This document shows, one piece after another, positions 34,089 through 42,630 of a stretch of 64,000 nt of DNA (within the stretch, counting starts at the first letter, position 1; each line of letters begins with the position of its first letter). The DNA lies in the NCBI GenBank assembly GCA_036826375.1, contig DAISWL010000002.1, positions 62,001 to 126,000 of the forward strand. Direction: 5' to 3'. A program made the position numbers and the translations under genes. Below the pieces are notes generated by a model. It was not told the DNA's origin. It did not search any database and worked only from the letters and a program-made list of their open reading frames with translations. The stretch is from DAISWL01 sp036826375. GTDB lineage: Bacteria > Patescibacteriota > Saccharimonadia > Saccharimonadales > HK-STAS-PATE-42.

Positions 34089-34525
34089 TGAATAAAACTT
34101 ATTCCGCTAAACCAACAGATGTCGCCCGCGAGTGGTTGATATTCGATGCAACAGACGTGCCTATTGGGCGATTAGCGACAGAAGTGGCTAAAAGCTTAAC
34201 CGGCAAAAATAAGCCAATGTTTACGGCTCATATTGATTGTGGCGATAATGTTATCATTATTAACGCTGAAAAGATTGCCGCAACAGGTAACAAACTAGAT
34301 GGCAAGAAGTACTACCATTACTCAGGTTTTCCTGGAGGCATAAAAGAGGCTAGCCTTAAGGATAAGATGGAAAAAGATCCAACCTTCGCAATTTCAAATG
34401 CTGTCAAAGGAATGTTGCCTAAGAATAAACTACAGAATGAAAGAATGAAGCGTTTAAGGGTTTTTGTTGGTGAAAATCATGACCATAGCGCTCAAAAACC
34501 AAGAAAGGTAGAGGTTAAAAGATAA
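34088..34525 (+). CDS. rplM: 50S ribosomal protein L13
   Basis: The 145-residue protein has REWLIFDATDVPIGRLATEV, the GDNVIIINAEKIAATGNK block and the KRLRVFVGENHDHSAQKP end, all standard. It is an early 23S assembly protein. It overlaps rplQ and rpsI by one base each, so the three are translationally coupled. Confidence 0.97.
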   Translation: MNKTYSAKPTDVAREWLIFDATDVPIGRLATEVAKSLTGKNKPMFTAHIDCGDNVIIINAEKIAATGNKLDGKKYYHYSGFPGGIKEASLKDKMEKDPTFAISNAVKGMLPKNKLQNERMKRLRVFVGENHDHSAQKPRKVEVKR

Positions 34526-34929
34526 TGGCTAAATCAACTGAATATTTCTACGGCTTAGGTAGAAGGAAATCCGCCACAGCAACTGCTAGAATTTATAATG
34601 GCGGCAAAGGCGTTATTACTATTAATAAGAAGCCAGCTGCCGATTATCTTTGCGCTTCACCTAGCTTAATAAAAGAGATCACTCAGCCTTTTGAGGTTGT
34701 CAGCAAAGATGGTCAATTTGACGTTACCATTCTAGTGAAAGGCGGTGGATTAAGCGGGCAAGTAGATGCAATCAAGCTTGCTATTTCAAAAGCTCTTTCT
34801 GAATTAAGTGGTGATTATCGCTCTACTCTTAAAAAAGCAGGCCTTATGAAACGTGATCCTCGTGAGAAGGAGCGCCAAAAGCCTGGTCTTAAACGAGCTC
34901 GCCGAGCCGAACAGTTTAGTAAGCGTTAG
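34525..34929 (+). CDS. rpsI: 30S ribosomal protein S9
   Basis: The 134-residue protein has YGLGRRKSATATARI near the start and ends RRAEQFSKR; the invariant C-terminal Lys-Arg touches P-site tRNA. It is the last gene of the ribosomal cluster. No clear T-rich terminator follows, but a perfect 9-bp hairpin (GAGGCTTTC/GAAAGCCTC, 35007-35031) lies 80 bp downstream inside the convergent gene. Confidence 0.97.
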   Translation: MAKSTEYFYGLGRRKSATATARIYNGGKGVITINKKPAADYLCASPSLIKEITQPFEVVSKDGQFDVTILVKGGGLSGQVDAIKLAISKALSELSGDYRSTLKKAGLMKRDPREKERQKPGLKRARRAEQFSKR

Positions 34930-34985
34930 GAAAATAGCTATATAAATCGGGAAGAAGCAGAAGGAGTGCTGCTGGCCTATTAAGC

Positions 34986-35909
34986 TTAAGGGTTCAGAAC
35001 ATTCTGAGGCTTTCCTTTTATGAAAGCCTCTACGTTATCCATCATCATGTCGTTACCGTTCTTTATGCTAGACTGAGCATTGTAAGCAATATGCGGTGTA
35101 CATAGAATATTATCAATTTTTAGGCATTTTAGATAATCTGCATTACCAGTATCTCCAACCAATATGTCAGCAAAATCTAAGGCCGCTTTGTAGGTATGGC
35201 GAGATTGAACACTTTTTATTAAAGCGTTAAGGTTTAATGTTTGGTTTCTAGAAATTGATATGAAGGAAGAACCTTTCTTTGTTGAACTAAAAAACTCTTC
35301 ATTCAGCAAACCTTTAGTATCGGGGTTCTCTGGCAAGGTATTTATTATAAAATCGACATCTCCACTTAAGCTTAGTAAGTTATCACCACGCCTAAATACA
35401 TTAACGCGCATTCCGAGCGCCTCAGAAACTTCAGCAATTCGGCCGCCTATATGTCCACCGCCAAGTACTAGAAGATTCTTACCGAGTAGCCCCATATTAA
35501 CGGGGGGTAAGGCTCCGTCTTTTCTAAATTCTTCTTTGGAATTAAGGAATCTTGTAAAATCTCTTGATATCTCTAGTAACATCCATATGATCCATTCCGT
35601 GACAGATTCTTTGTTTATTCCAGGAGCATTGGAAACGGTAACATTATTATTTTTCATTAAATCTAAATCTAGAAATGCTACACTCACAAAGTTTACGGTA
35701 ACGTAACAATTTTTTAATTCTGGATATGCAACATCCAGCCCTGCGGTGCCGGAACAAATAATATCCGCCCCTTTAATTATCTCCAGGTAGTCACTTTTAG
35801 ATTTTGGAAGAGGGTTAAAGAACTTAACATCCCCAAGGGATTCTAGCCTTTCAATCTGAGCAACTGAAAGATCTTGGCTATTTGTTACAACTATTTTGAA
35901 CTTTCTCAT
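34986..35909 (-). CDS. D-2-hydroxyacid dehydrogenase family protein
   Basis: The protein has 307 residues. LVLGGGHIGGRIAEVSEALG (about 147-166) is the NAD-binding glycine loop. SISRNQTLN supplies the catalytic Arg and TPHIAYN (about 274-280) the catalytic His of the D-isomer dehydrogenase fold; the middle Glu is not obvious. The family reduces 2-oxoacids such as pyruvate, glycerate or phosphoglycerate; the substrate is not clear. A -10 box TATAAT sits 10 nt before the ATG on the reverse strand, giving a leaderless-type promoter. Confidence 0.85.
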   Translation of the reverse strand: MRKFKIVVTNSQDLSVAQIERLESLGDVKFFNPLPKSKSDYLEIIKGADIICSGTAGLDVAYPELKNCYVTVNFVSVAFLDLDLMKNNNVTVSNAPGINKESVTEWIIWMLLEISRDFTRFLNSKEEFRKDGALPPVNMGLLGKNLLVLGGGHIGGRIAEVSEALGMRVNVFRRGDNLLSLSGDVDFIINTLPENPDTKGLLNEEFFSSTKKGSSFISISRNQTLNLNALIKSVQSRHTYKAALDFADILVGDTGNADYLKCLKIDNILCTPHIAYNAQSSIKNGNDMMMDNVEAFIKGKPQNVLNP

Positions 35910-35931
35910 TGGTGTATTAATTATAGCAGGG

Positions 35932-36801
35932 CTACTTCAAATCTTTAAGATCTAATACAAAGGTGGCCATCTGAGGTTTATCATTAATATTAAGCTCTAC
36001 GAATAGCTTATAGATGCCCTCTTTAGGGAATAAGATATTAAACTTAATGTCGCCAGTATCCTTATCTTTTACAATTTGTTCACTATTTATAAAAGCAAGA
36101 TCCATACCTCCCTGCCTGAAGGCATAAACTCTAGCAGCCATATCGTTAAGAGACTTGGCATCTTTGAAAGCCGTCCCTCCTTTATTAAAGCTTAACACTA
36201 CTGAACGATTTAAACCCTTGCCTTCACGCCAGCCATCAAGATTAATCGTGACCCCATCTAAAATTTCGCTTGCTCTCACGTCGCCAAAAGCCTCAACCTT
36301 GTAAAGAGCCTTGTTGCCTACTGTAATATCAGTTTTAATTGTTATTTCGTGTTGCTCAAATAAAGTATTACGCATTTGTTGAGCCTTAAAATTTACAAAC
36401 ATACGATAGTTAGCATCAGCTCCAAAGTTATAGTTTTTAACTATAAATTCACCGGTAGCGGCATTATACTCGGGCTCTAGAATAGTAAGCTTATTAATAT
36501 CAGTTCTGAGCAAGAATATATATGCCATCTTGGTATCTTTTTGAACAAATTGTTTTTGAACCTCACCGGTTTGATTTAAAATACTAAACTTAATATCTTG
36601 TGCTACGTTCGGCTCGAAATGATTCGAGCTGAGCTTAAGAGTATACTTTATAGCGTCTTCAGACTTCGAGGAATTAGATTCGGCCCCGTTGCTTGTAATG
36701 GTATTTTTACTGCCCCTGAACAATAGTACCGCTGCCACAGCTAGTAAAATCAAGATAAACAATAAGGCAACAAATACCGCAGTTTTCATTCCTTTACTCA
36801 T
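35932..36801 (-). CDS. Membrane-anchored protein with two Ig-like domains
   Basis: The 289-residue protein has an N-terminal membrane anchor (about 6-29), a Ser/Asn-rich linker, then two related beta-rich segments, each with a FN/KFSILN-type start and a Y(R/K)xFV end (YRMFVNF near 125, YKLFVEL near 268), like the YtkA/CopC-type repeats. It is probably extracellular. Function unknown; no metal-binding cluster is seen. Its start overlaps the stop of the 93-residue membrane gene by 4 bp (ATGA). Confidence 0.65.
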   Translation of the reverse strand: MSKGMKTAVFVALLFILILLAVAAVLLFRGSKNTITSNGAESNSSKSEDAIKYTLKLSSNHFEPNVAQDIKFSILNQTGEVQKQFVQKDTKMAYIFLLRTDINKLTILEPEYNAATGEFIVKNYNFGADANYRMFVNFKAQQMRNTLFEQHEITIKTDITVGNKALYKVEAFGDVRASEILDGVTINLDGWREGKGLNRSVVLSFNKGGTAFKDAKSLNDMAARVYAFRQGGMDLAFINSEQIVKDKDTGDIKFNILFPKEGIYKLFVELNINDKPQMATFVLDLKDLK

Positions 36802-37079
36802 ATAACCAACCCCATTGGTAAGAAGTAACTAACAAAAGTTGCCACCACCAGTATTAAATACTCCATTTTTCTATCAATTTGAAAATGTTCATGTTGGGCA
36901 ATTATTACTCCTATTAAAAACCCTACCGGCAAACTAACGTGATTTAAGAAGCCGATACTAACCTCAACTAGCCTAATCCAAAAAGTTCCTAAAATGAAGA
37001 ATAGCAGTATTTTTACTAAATACGTAGTATCCTGTTCGGATGCAGAAGATCTAGTCTTTTTTGTTTTAGATTTTACCAT
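36798..37079 (-). CDS. Small membrane protein
   Basis: The 93-residue protein has a basic N-terminus (KSKTKKTRSS) and three short hydrophobic segments (about 21-40, 47-61, 72-92). I do not recognise a family. It is translationally coupled to the downstream anchored Ig-like protein and probably works with it in the envelope. TATACT (37094-37089, reverse) lies 9 nt before the ATG, preceded by a TTAAGTTTA site at 37097. Confidence 0.55.
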   Translation of the reverse strand: MVKSKTKKTRSSASEQDTTYLVKILLFFILGTFWIRLVEVSIGFLNHVSLPVGFLIGVIIAQHEHFQIDRKMEYLILVVATFVSYFLPMGLVI

Positions 37080-37160
37080 ATCATAAGCAGTATAGCTTAA
37101 GTTTAATTAACTGGCAATAGAGATAAATTTATGCTAGAATTAGTTTCAGTATAATAATTT

Positions 37161-37235
37161 GGTCCCATCGTCTAGTGGTTAGGACACCAGGTTTTCATCC
37201 TGGCAACGGGAGTTCGATTCTCCCTGGGATCACCA
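37161..37235 (+). tRNA. tRNA-Glu (anticodon TTC)
   Basis: Acceptor GGTCCCA/TGGGATC (one G-T), D-arm tctagtggttagga, anticodon stem ccagg/cctgg with loop TTTTCAT, T-arm gggagttcgattctccc and encoded CCA. An extended -10 TGCTAGAAT lies at 37132-37140; a second TATAAT (37150-37155) is only 5 nt before the mature end. Confidence 0.95.
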
Positions 37236-37237
37236 GT

Positions 37238-37261
37238 ATTCTAGCAATAGCTAGAATTTTT
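37238..37261 (+). terminator. Terminator after tRNA-Glu
   Basis: ATTCTAGC (37238-37245) pairs with GCTAGAAT (37250-37257) around AATA, followed by TTTT. The next 190 bp to 37455 hold no gene that I can see. Confidence 0.8.
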
Positions 37262-37455
37262 AGTTTAAGTGATAGCGATAAAACTAAAAGAGAATCGAAC
37301 GAAGAGAGTTCGGGCGAAGCTTTCCGCAAGCCAAGCGTCAGAGAGCTTATCTCTCATTAATATTATTAAAATTAGAGTAGCACCATATTCCGTGAAGTCT
37401 TTTATCTAGCCCCTCGTTTATTATTGATCTTAAATTAATTATAGAATTAAATCGT

Positions 37456-38457
37456 TTAAGCTTTACTTCGTCCCCTGAGTAATTGTTTAGCTTTAATGAC
37501 TATGTTGGTAGAATTAAGGCCGTAGCTAAGCTTAAGCTCTTCGTAGGTACCACTTTGACCGAATTTATCCTCAATACCAATTCTGTGAACAAGAGTAGGC
37601 AGATTCTCGGACAAAATCTCACCGACTAAAGACCCCAAGCCTCCGCTAACCTGGTGTTCCTCTACTGTTATAACTAGCCCAGTTTTAGCGGCGCTCTCTA
37701 TAATAGTATCCTTATTTATTGGTTTCAAGCTGGGAGCGTGAAGAAGATCAGCTTTGATGTTATCCTTTCTTAAACGAATCACTGCTTCTATAGCTTCTAC
37801 AGTGATAACTCCTGTAGATATTATCGTGATGTCGCTACCTTCGCTAAGCTTAAGTACATCTCCTATGACAAATTGTTTATTCTTGGGAGTAAATCCTTCT
37901 GTGGCCTCACGGGAAAGTCGTATGTACCCTGGCCGAGGATCTGCTGCCAGGGCTAAAGCAGCCATCTCTGCTTCGTTTGCATCGCCAGGTGAAAGAACAA
38001 CCATGTTAGGCAAAGATCTCATCAAGGCTATATCTTCCAGAATTTGATGAGTGGCTCCATCTGGGCCAACAGATAAGCCGGCATGTGAACCAACTATTTT
38101 AACTGGCTGATCATTTAAGCAAATAGTCGTTCTTATTTGTTCCCAGCACCGCCCGGGGGCAAAGGCTGCGTAGCTACTAACAAAAGGGACCTTGCCCATC
38201 GAGGCCATTCCACTACCAACAGTAACCAGATTTTGCTCGGCAACTCCAACTTCTATAAACCTCGATGGGAATGCATCTCTAAAAAGATGCATTTGTGTGC
38301 TTTCTGTTAGATCCGCGCTTAAGCCTACTACTTTAGTATTTATTTGACCGGCTTTCAATAAACCCAGACCAAAACCAACTCTGCTCGCTACTTTATCGCT
38401 GCTTAGATTTAGTTCAAATAGGGGGTTAGATGGTTTGAAAGATTTAAATTTGATCAT
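37456..38457 (-). CDS. Transketolase, C-terminal subunit (pyrimidine-binding and C domains)
   Basis: The protein has 333 residues. ASRVGFGLGLLKAG, VGVAEQNLVTVGSGMASMG (the catalytic Glu for thiamine diphosphate), GSHAGLSVGPDGATHQ and PGYIRLSREAT are transketolase Pyr-domain hallmarks. Its start overlaps the N-terminal subunit gene by 4 bp, so the two form the split transketolase found in many CPR bacteria and archaea. It transfers two-carbon units in the pentose phosphate pathway. Confidence 0.93.
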   Translation of the reverse strand: MIKFKSFKPSNPLFELNLSSDKVASRVGFGLGLLKAGQINTKVVGLSADLTESTQMHLFRDAFPSRFIEVGVAEQNLVTVGSGMASMGKVPFVSSYAAFAPGRCWEQIRTTICLNDQPVKIVGSHAGLSVGPDGATHQILEDIALMRSLPNMVVLSPGDANEAEMAALALAADPRPGYIRLSREATEGFTPKNKQFVIGDVLKLSEGSDITIISTGVITVEAIEAVIRLRKDNIKADLLHAPSLKPINKDTIIESAAKTGLVITVEEHQVSGGLGSLVGEILSENLPTLVHRIGIEDKFGQSGTYEELKLSYGLNSTNIVIKAKQLLRGRSKA

Positions 38458-39821
38458 AAGTGGCCTCCTTCAATTGCTCCATCAAGAGTGCGCAATCGTT
38501 TAATAGCATTCTTTTCCTGCTCCTTATTAGGTGCTTTACCGTGCCAAGCGGGATCATACTCCATGAAATCTACACCTTTGCCTGGTATAGTGTGAGCTAT
38601 TATTAAATTAGGTTTAGCAGTCTGACTCCTTGCTAATCTCAAGGCGCCGATAACAGATTCTATATTATTGCCATCTGTCTCCTGAACGTACCAGCCGAAA
38701 GATTCCCACTTTTCTCGTAGATCCTCCAAGGGCATAACATCTTCGGTGTAGCCGTCTATTTGGATATTATTTCTATCCACTATACCAACTAAGTTGCCTA
38801 ACTTATATTTAGAAGCGAACATCGCAGCCTCCCAAATATTACCCTCGTTTAGCTCCCCGTCTCCCATAGTGCAGTAGATTCTTCGGGTTTTATTGCCGTC
38901 AATGAGTAAGCTTAAAGCCATTCCTGCTGCCTGACTTAAGCCTGATCCTAATGGCCCAGAAGTACTTTCTAGCGCCGGGATTCTCAATCGCTCAGGATGT
39001 CCTTGCAGGCTAGACCCAAACTTCCTTAAGCTTAAAAGTAGATGTCTAGGGAAATAGCCGGCTCTAGCCATTACAGCATAGCGCGCCGGTACGGTGTGCC
39101 CGTTAGATTGAACCAGGATGTCCCTCTCTGCCCAAGATGAATCATTAGGATCATGCCTCATAATACTAAAATATAGAGCCACGAATATCTCCACCTGGTC
39201 TAGAGACCCAGCAGAATGTCCGCTGCCAGCATGATAGAGCATGTCTAATATATCCTGCCTAACTAGGTTACAGATATGATTAAGCTGACCGAAACTATAT
39301 CCCCGAGGGGCCTGATTGCGCTCGAGTTCGGACGACTTTTTATTTAAAGCTGGAGCCTTTCTTTCGGTGTGCGTCTGTTGTCTTTTTTCTGGGACTAAAG
39401 TGTTGGTAGAGCTTAAAGTAGCGACCCTCATCCGAACCACTCTCACATCTTCAGAATTCTTGCGCTTTGACTCAACTTTAGATTGGGCTACTTTTCTAGC
39501 CCTGGGCTTAGAATGGAATTTATTAAGTCTACTATGCTCGTCTTTCAACCCGAAAACATCTGTCATTTTTGCAGATTTAGAAGCTGATTTATTTTGATAA
39601 ATTTTAGACTTAAGCTTATATGTTGGCGTAATAATTTTTGACTCCGAGGATGGCTTAGAAGCTGATACCTTATGGATTTTAACCTTATTTACCTCCGACC
39701 CAACCCTTTTTTTAGCAACTTTAGGTTTTATTGCGCCCTTAGCGGCATCGTTTGGTAGCGGATCGCTGCCCAAACTTAACCCTTCAAAGTCAATATCTAT
39801 ATCTAAAATACTGTCGCCCAC
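38454..39821 (-). CDS. Transketolase, N-terminal subunit with a long disordered N-terminal extension
   Basis: The protein has 455 residues. The catalytic part begins about residue 175: AGSGHSAGSLDQVE, PLGSGLSQAAGMALS and GDGELNEGNIWEAAMFA then GIVDRNNIQIDG for thiamine diphosphate and Mg binding. The first 172 residues are Lys/Ser/Arg-rich, low-complexity and absent from normal split transketolases. The start is a GTG (39819-39821) after aggggt. It pairs with the gene at 37456. The extension may bind RNA, membrane or partner enzymes; that is speculation. Confidence 0.92.
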   Translation of the reverse strand: MGDSILDIDIDFEGLSLGSDPLPNDAAKGAIKPKVAKKRVGSEVNKVKIHKVSASKPSSESKIITPTYKLKSKIYQNKSASKSAKMTDVFGLKDEHSRLNKFHSKPRARKVAQSKVESKRKNSEDVRVVRMRVATLSSTNTLVPEKRQQTHTERKAPALNKKSSELERNQAPRGYSFGQLNHICNLVRQDILDMLYHAGSGHSAGSLDQVEIFVALYFSIMRHDPNDSSWAERDILVQSNGHTVPARYAVMARAGYFPRHLLLSLRKFGSSLQGHPERLRIPALESTSGPLGSGLSQAAGMALSLLIDGNKTRRIYCTMGDGELNEGNIWEAAMFASKYKLGNLVGIVDRNNIQIDGYTEDVMPLEDLREKWESFGWYVQETDGNNIESVIGALRLARSQTAKPNLIIAHTIPGKGVDFMEYDPAWHGKAPNKEQEKNAIKRLRTLDGAIEGGHL

Positions 39822-39851
39822 CTGATTTACCCCTTTTAGTTTAACTATAGT

Positions 39852-40487
39852 TTATAATAGCATAAGCTTTAAGTTGGAGTAAGCTTTTTTATAATCAGAG
39901 CTGGAGCTTATAAATCCGCCTGAAACTATATTTGTGAATCCAGCCGTTTTTATATCCGTTATATTACGATTACTAACACCTCCGTCCCACCCAAGCTCAA
40001 TAAAAGGTGAGAAGCTCTTAATCATAGGCCCCATTTTTAACAGGCCCAGATCAGCATCCCCGCCCTGATAACCCAAGTTACCAGCGAATATCATAGCTTC
40101 TTGGAAATGAGCAAGTTGCCATTTTAAATCTTCTAATTGATCATAAGAACTCAAATAAACTCCGCTTTCAATCCCAGCCCGACGAAGCTTGGCGGAAAAT
40201 AGTGGGTTATCAAACCCTATATCAAACGGAAAAATGACTCTAAATGGCTTAAGTTTAACGATCTGCTCAAAATATGAAGATGGATCGTGAACCATTATGT
40301 GCAACCAAACCTTAGCGTTATCTGGCCAACTCATATCGTCTAGAGTCAGTAGTTCGTTTGGTGTAATTGAGTCATCGGAAAAATCTATATGAATATTATC
40401 GGTAAACTTAAGATAGTCTTCCAACTGATTTATAAATATGTCCTTATTATCTGTAGTTATGGCGGGTATCACGTTTGGCGTCATCAT
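39852..40487 (-). CDS. Ribulose-phosphate 3-epimerase-like TIM-barrel protein
   Basis: The 211-residue protein has IHIDFSDDSITPN (HxD metal pair), WLHIMVHDP (metal His) and LGWDGGVSNRNI (catalytic Asp and phosphate loop) with IVSGGFI near the end, in the RPE order. Overall similarity to RPE is weak, so another phosphosugar epimerase is possible. It sits between split transketolase and rpiB, which supports a pentose phosphate role. TATAAT lies 7 nt before the doubled ATGATG on the reverse strand. Confidence 0.75.
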   Translation of the reverse strand: MMTPNVIPAITTDNKDIFINQLEDYLKFTDNIHIDFSDDSITPNELLTLDDMSWPDNAKVWLHIMVHDPSSYFEQIVKLKPFRVIFPFDIGFDNPLFSAKLRRAGIESGVYLSSYDQLEDLKWQLAHFQEAMIFAGNLGYQGGDADLGLLKMGPMIKSFSPFIELGWDGGVSNRNITDIKTAGFTNIVSGGFISSSSDYKKAYSNLKLMLL

Positions 40488-40656
40488 TAAAATAATTATA
40501 CATCATAAAACACTGTAATGTGCCCGATTTACACATAGCCCGGGAGGATAGAGCTACTGTTCCGTTTTAGTGAGTTAGTGCTCGCGGATATCATAGCGTA
40601 AGCTGAATTAAGATTCTAGCTTTTATTCAACAAAAAGTTTTTTACAGAAAACCGAG

Positions 40657-41118
40657 CTATAGCTCATCTAGCTGTGAGATTCTGCGTAAATAACGTTCTT
40701 TCGGTAAAAACTTAGTTTCAACCCAGGCTTTAATTATATTTATAGATTGCTCTAAACTAAGATATCCAGAGGAAAGACATAATACATTATTATCTTCCTC
40801 CCTCTTTGCAGCGATAGCCTGATGCTCTGTGTACGGTAATGCTGCCCTTATGCCTCTATACCTATTGGCAGCCATAGCCATCCCCTGCCCGCTCCCACAA
40901 ATTAAAATTGCTAGCGCCGGAGCGCCGTGAGAATCATTAGCTAAAACCGCCAAACAAGCTTTCTGAGCGAATTCGGTGAAATCATCATCTGGGTTGGGTT
41001 TATAGTCACCAACATCTTCAATTTCTACTATTGAGTCAAACTTAAGCAATTCATGCTTTAAGATTTGTTTTCTCTCAAATCCCCTATGGTCCGCACCTAT
41101 ATAAATTTTTATCTTCAT
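40657..41118 (-). CDS. rpiB: Ribose-5-phosphate isomerase B (RpiB/LacAB family)
   Basis: The 153-residue protein has IGADHRGFERKQIL at the N-terminus, the ICGSGQGMAMAANRYRGIRA block with the catalytic Cys (about 87-106), and HQAIAAKREEDNNVLCLSSG. It interconverts ribose-5-phosphate and ribulose-5-phosphate. A TATAAA box sits 8 nt before the ATG. The 169 bp between it and the RPE-like gene hold no gene. Confidence 0.93.
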   Translation of the reverse strand: MKIKIYIGADHRGFERKQILKHELLKFDSIVEIEDVGDYKPNPDDDFTEFAQKACLAVLANDSHGAPALAILICGSGQGMAMAANRYRGIRAALPYTEHQAIAAKREEDNNVLCLSSGYLSLEQSINIIKAWVETKFLPKERYLRRISQLDEL

Positions 41119-41136
41119 AAAACACTTTTATAAGCA

Positions 41137-42555
41137 TCAATTTATATGATCGCTCCCCTCTATTGCTATTAATTTTTGAGCTAAATTTTCTTGAAGTTTT
41201 TGAGATTCAACATCTTGCTCTGATTGAACTCGTGATGATGTGTTCTGTTCCGTCTCCGAACTTTCAGCTACGGAACCGGCAGGATCATTAAAGATTGACT
41301 CAGATCCGTTTGATTCGGTCTTAACAATCGGTTGAGGACTAGCCATCGTTTCAGTTTGTTTCTGACTATTATTAGCGCCGCTCTGCTCGCTTACACTTCT
41401 GTTACGATTACGCTTACTCCTGGTTGAGCTATTCGTTTTAGATTGTTGATCGGCGGATACTACGGTTTCATCTGCCATATTTTTTTGCTCTTCGCTTTTT
41501 TGATTATAAACTACTGGGGTTACCGCCTCTCTCCTGGCGGATTCCTGAGCCCATCTGCCTACATCGGCGCTCAGTTCAACTAATCTATTAGAATAGCCCC
41601 ACTCATTATCGTACCAAGCTACAACCCTAACTAAATCACCGTCGACTACCTCTGTTAAGCTTAAGTCAACGATTGCGGAGTGGCTATTACCGATGTAATC
41701 ACTAGAGACTAAAGGCTCTTCACTGGTTGTTATTATTCCTTGGTAAAAAGGTTCCTTAGCTGCCTCTTTGAATATATTATTTACTTCCTCAGTAGAAGTA
41801 GCCTTTTTTGCTAAAAATGTTAAATCTATAAGACTAACCACGGGAGTTGGTACTCTTATGCTTAAACCACCAAATTTACCCTTGGCGCTAGCAATAACAG
41901 CCCCGACAGCCTTGGAGGCTCCGGTGCTCGAAGGGATAATATTAGTAGCAGCATTTCTAGATTCTCTCAAGTTACTATGTGCGGCATCCTGTAACCTTTG
42001 CGAGGCAGTATAGCTATGGATGGTGGACATCATTGATTTTTTAACCCCTATAGATTGATCCAGAACACTAAGAACTGGAGCAACGCAATTAGTGGTACAG
42101 CTGGCATTGCTGACTACATCTTCTATCTCTGATATTGAGTCATCGTTAACACCTAATACTATGGTTTTACCATCGCCGCTAAGCGGGGCGGATACAACCA
42201 CTCTCTTAGCCCCAGCAGTAATGTGAGATCTAGCAGAATCAACACTGGTAAATAACCCTGTTGATTCTATGACTACATCTACATTAAGCTGTTTCCACGG
42301 CAGTTTAGATGGATCTTTCTCGCTAAAACTATATATACCCCTACCGTCAACTATGATCCCATTAGTCGTCACTTGCACCGACTTGCACCACTCGTAAGAC
42401 GGGTAGTTACTATCGTGCCTAAGTAAATGAGCCAGTGTCTCATTATCAGTCAAATCGTTAATCGCAACAATTTCAATATCATTTCTACCGTGGGCAATTT
42501 TAAAAGCATTCCTACCTATACGCCCGAAACCATTGATCGCAACTCTTATCTTCAT
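41137..42555 (-). CDS. gap: Glyceraldehyde-3-phosphate dehydrogenase with a disordered C-terminal tail
   Basis: The protein has 472 residues against about 335 for the family. NAD-binding GFGRIGRNAFKI (9-20), catalytic SNASCTTNC (about 150) and WYDNEWGYSNRL are intact. After about residue 340 comes a tail of about 130 residues rich in Ser, Gln, Asn and Glu, with no recognised domain. It oxidises glyceraldehyde-3-phosphate in glycolysis. It heads the sugar cluster with rpiB, RPE-like and transketolase. The ribosome site is ggaggt. Confidence 0.95.
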   Translation of the reverse strand: MKIRVAINGFGRIGRNAFKIAHGRNDIEIVAINDLTDNETLAHLLRHDSNYPSYEWCKSVQVTTNGIIVDGRGIYSFSEKDPSKLPWKQLNVDVVIESTGLFTSVDSARSHITAGAKRVVVSAPLSGDGKTIVLGVNDDSISEIEDVVSNASCTTNCVAPVLSVLDQSIGVKKSMMSTIHSYTASQRLQDAAHSNLRESRNAATNIIPSSTGASKAVGAVIASAKGKFGGLSIRVPTPVVSLIDLTFLAKKATSTEEVNNIFKEAAKEPFYQGIITTSEEPLVSSDYIGNSHSAIVDLSLTEVVDGDLVRVVAWYDNEWGYSNRLVELSADVGRWAQESARREAVTPVVYNQKSEEQKNMADETVVSADQQSKTNSSTRSKRNRNRSVSEQSGANNSQKQTETMASPQPIVKTESNGSESIFNDPAGSVAESSETEQNTSSRVQSEQDVESQKLQENLAQKLIAIEGSDHIN

Positions 42556-42630
42556 CCCACCTCCATTTAAAGAATTTTTTATCTTAAGCTTTATATTAAC
42601 AGATTAAGGTATTTATAAACAAGCTTGTAT

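Noticed and set aside
37236..37455. Gene in the stretch after tRNA-Glu
   Set aside because: The only forward frame overlaps the tRNA and terminator; nothing else is convincing.
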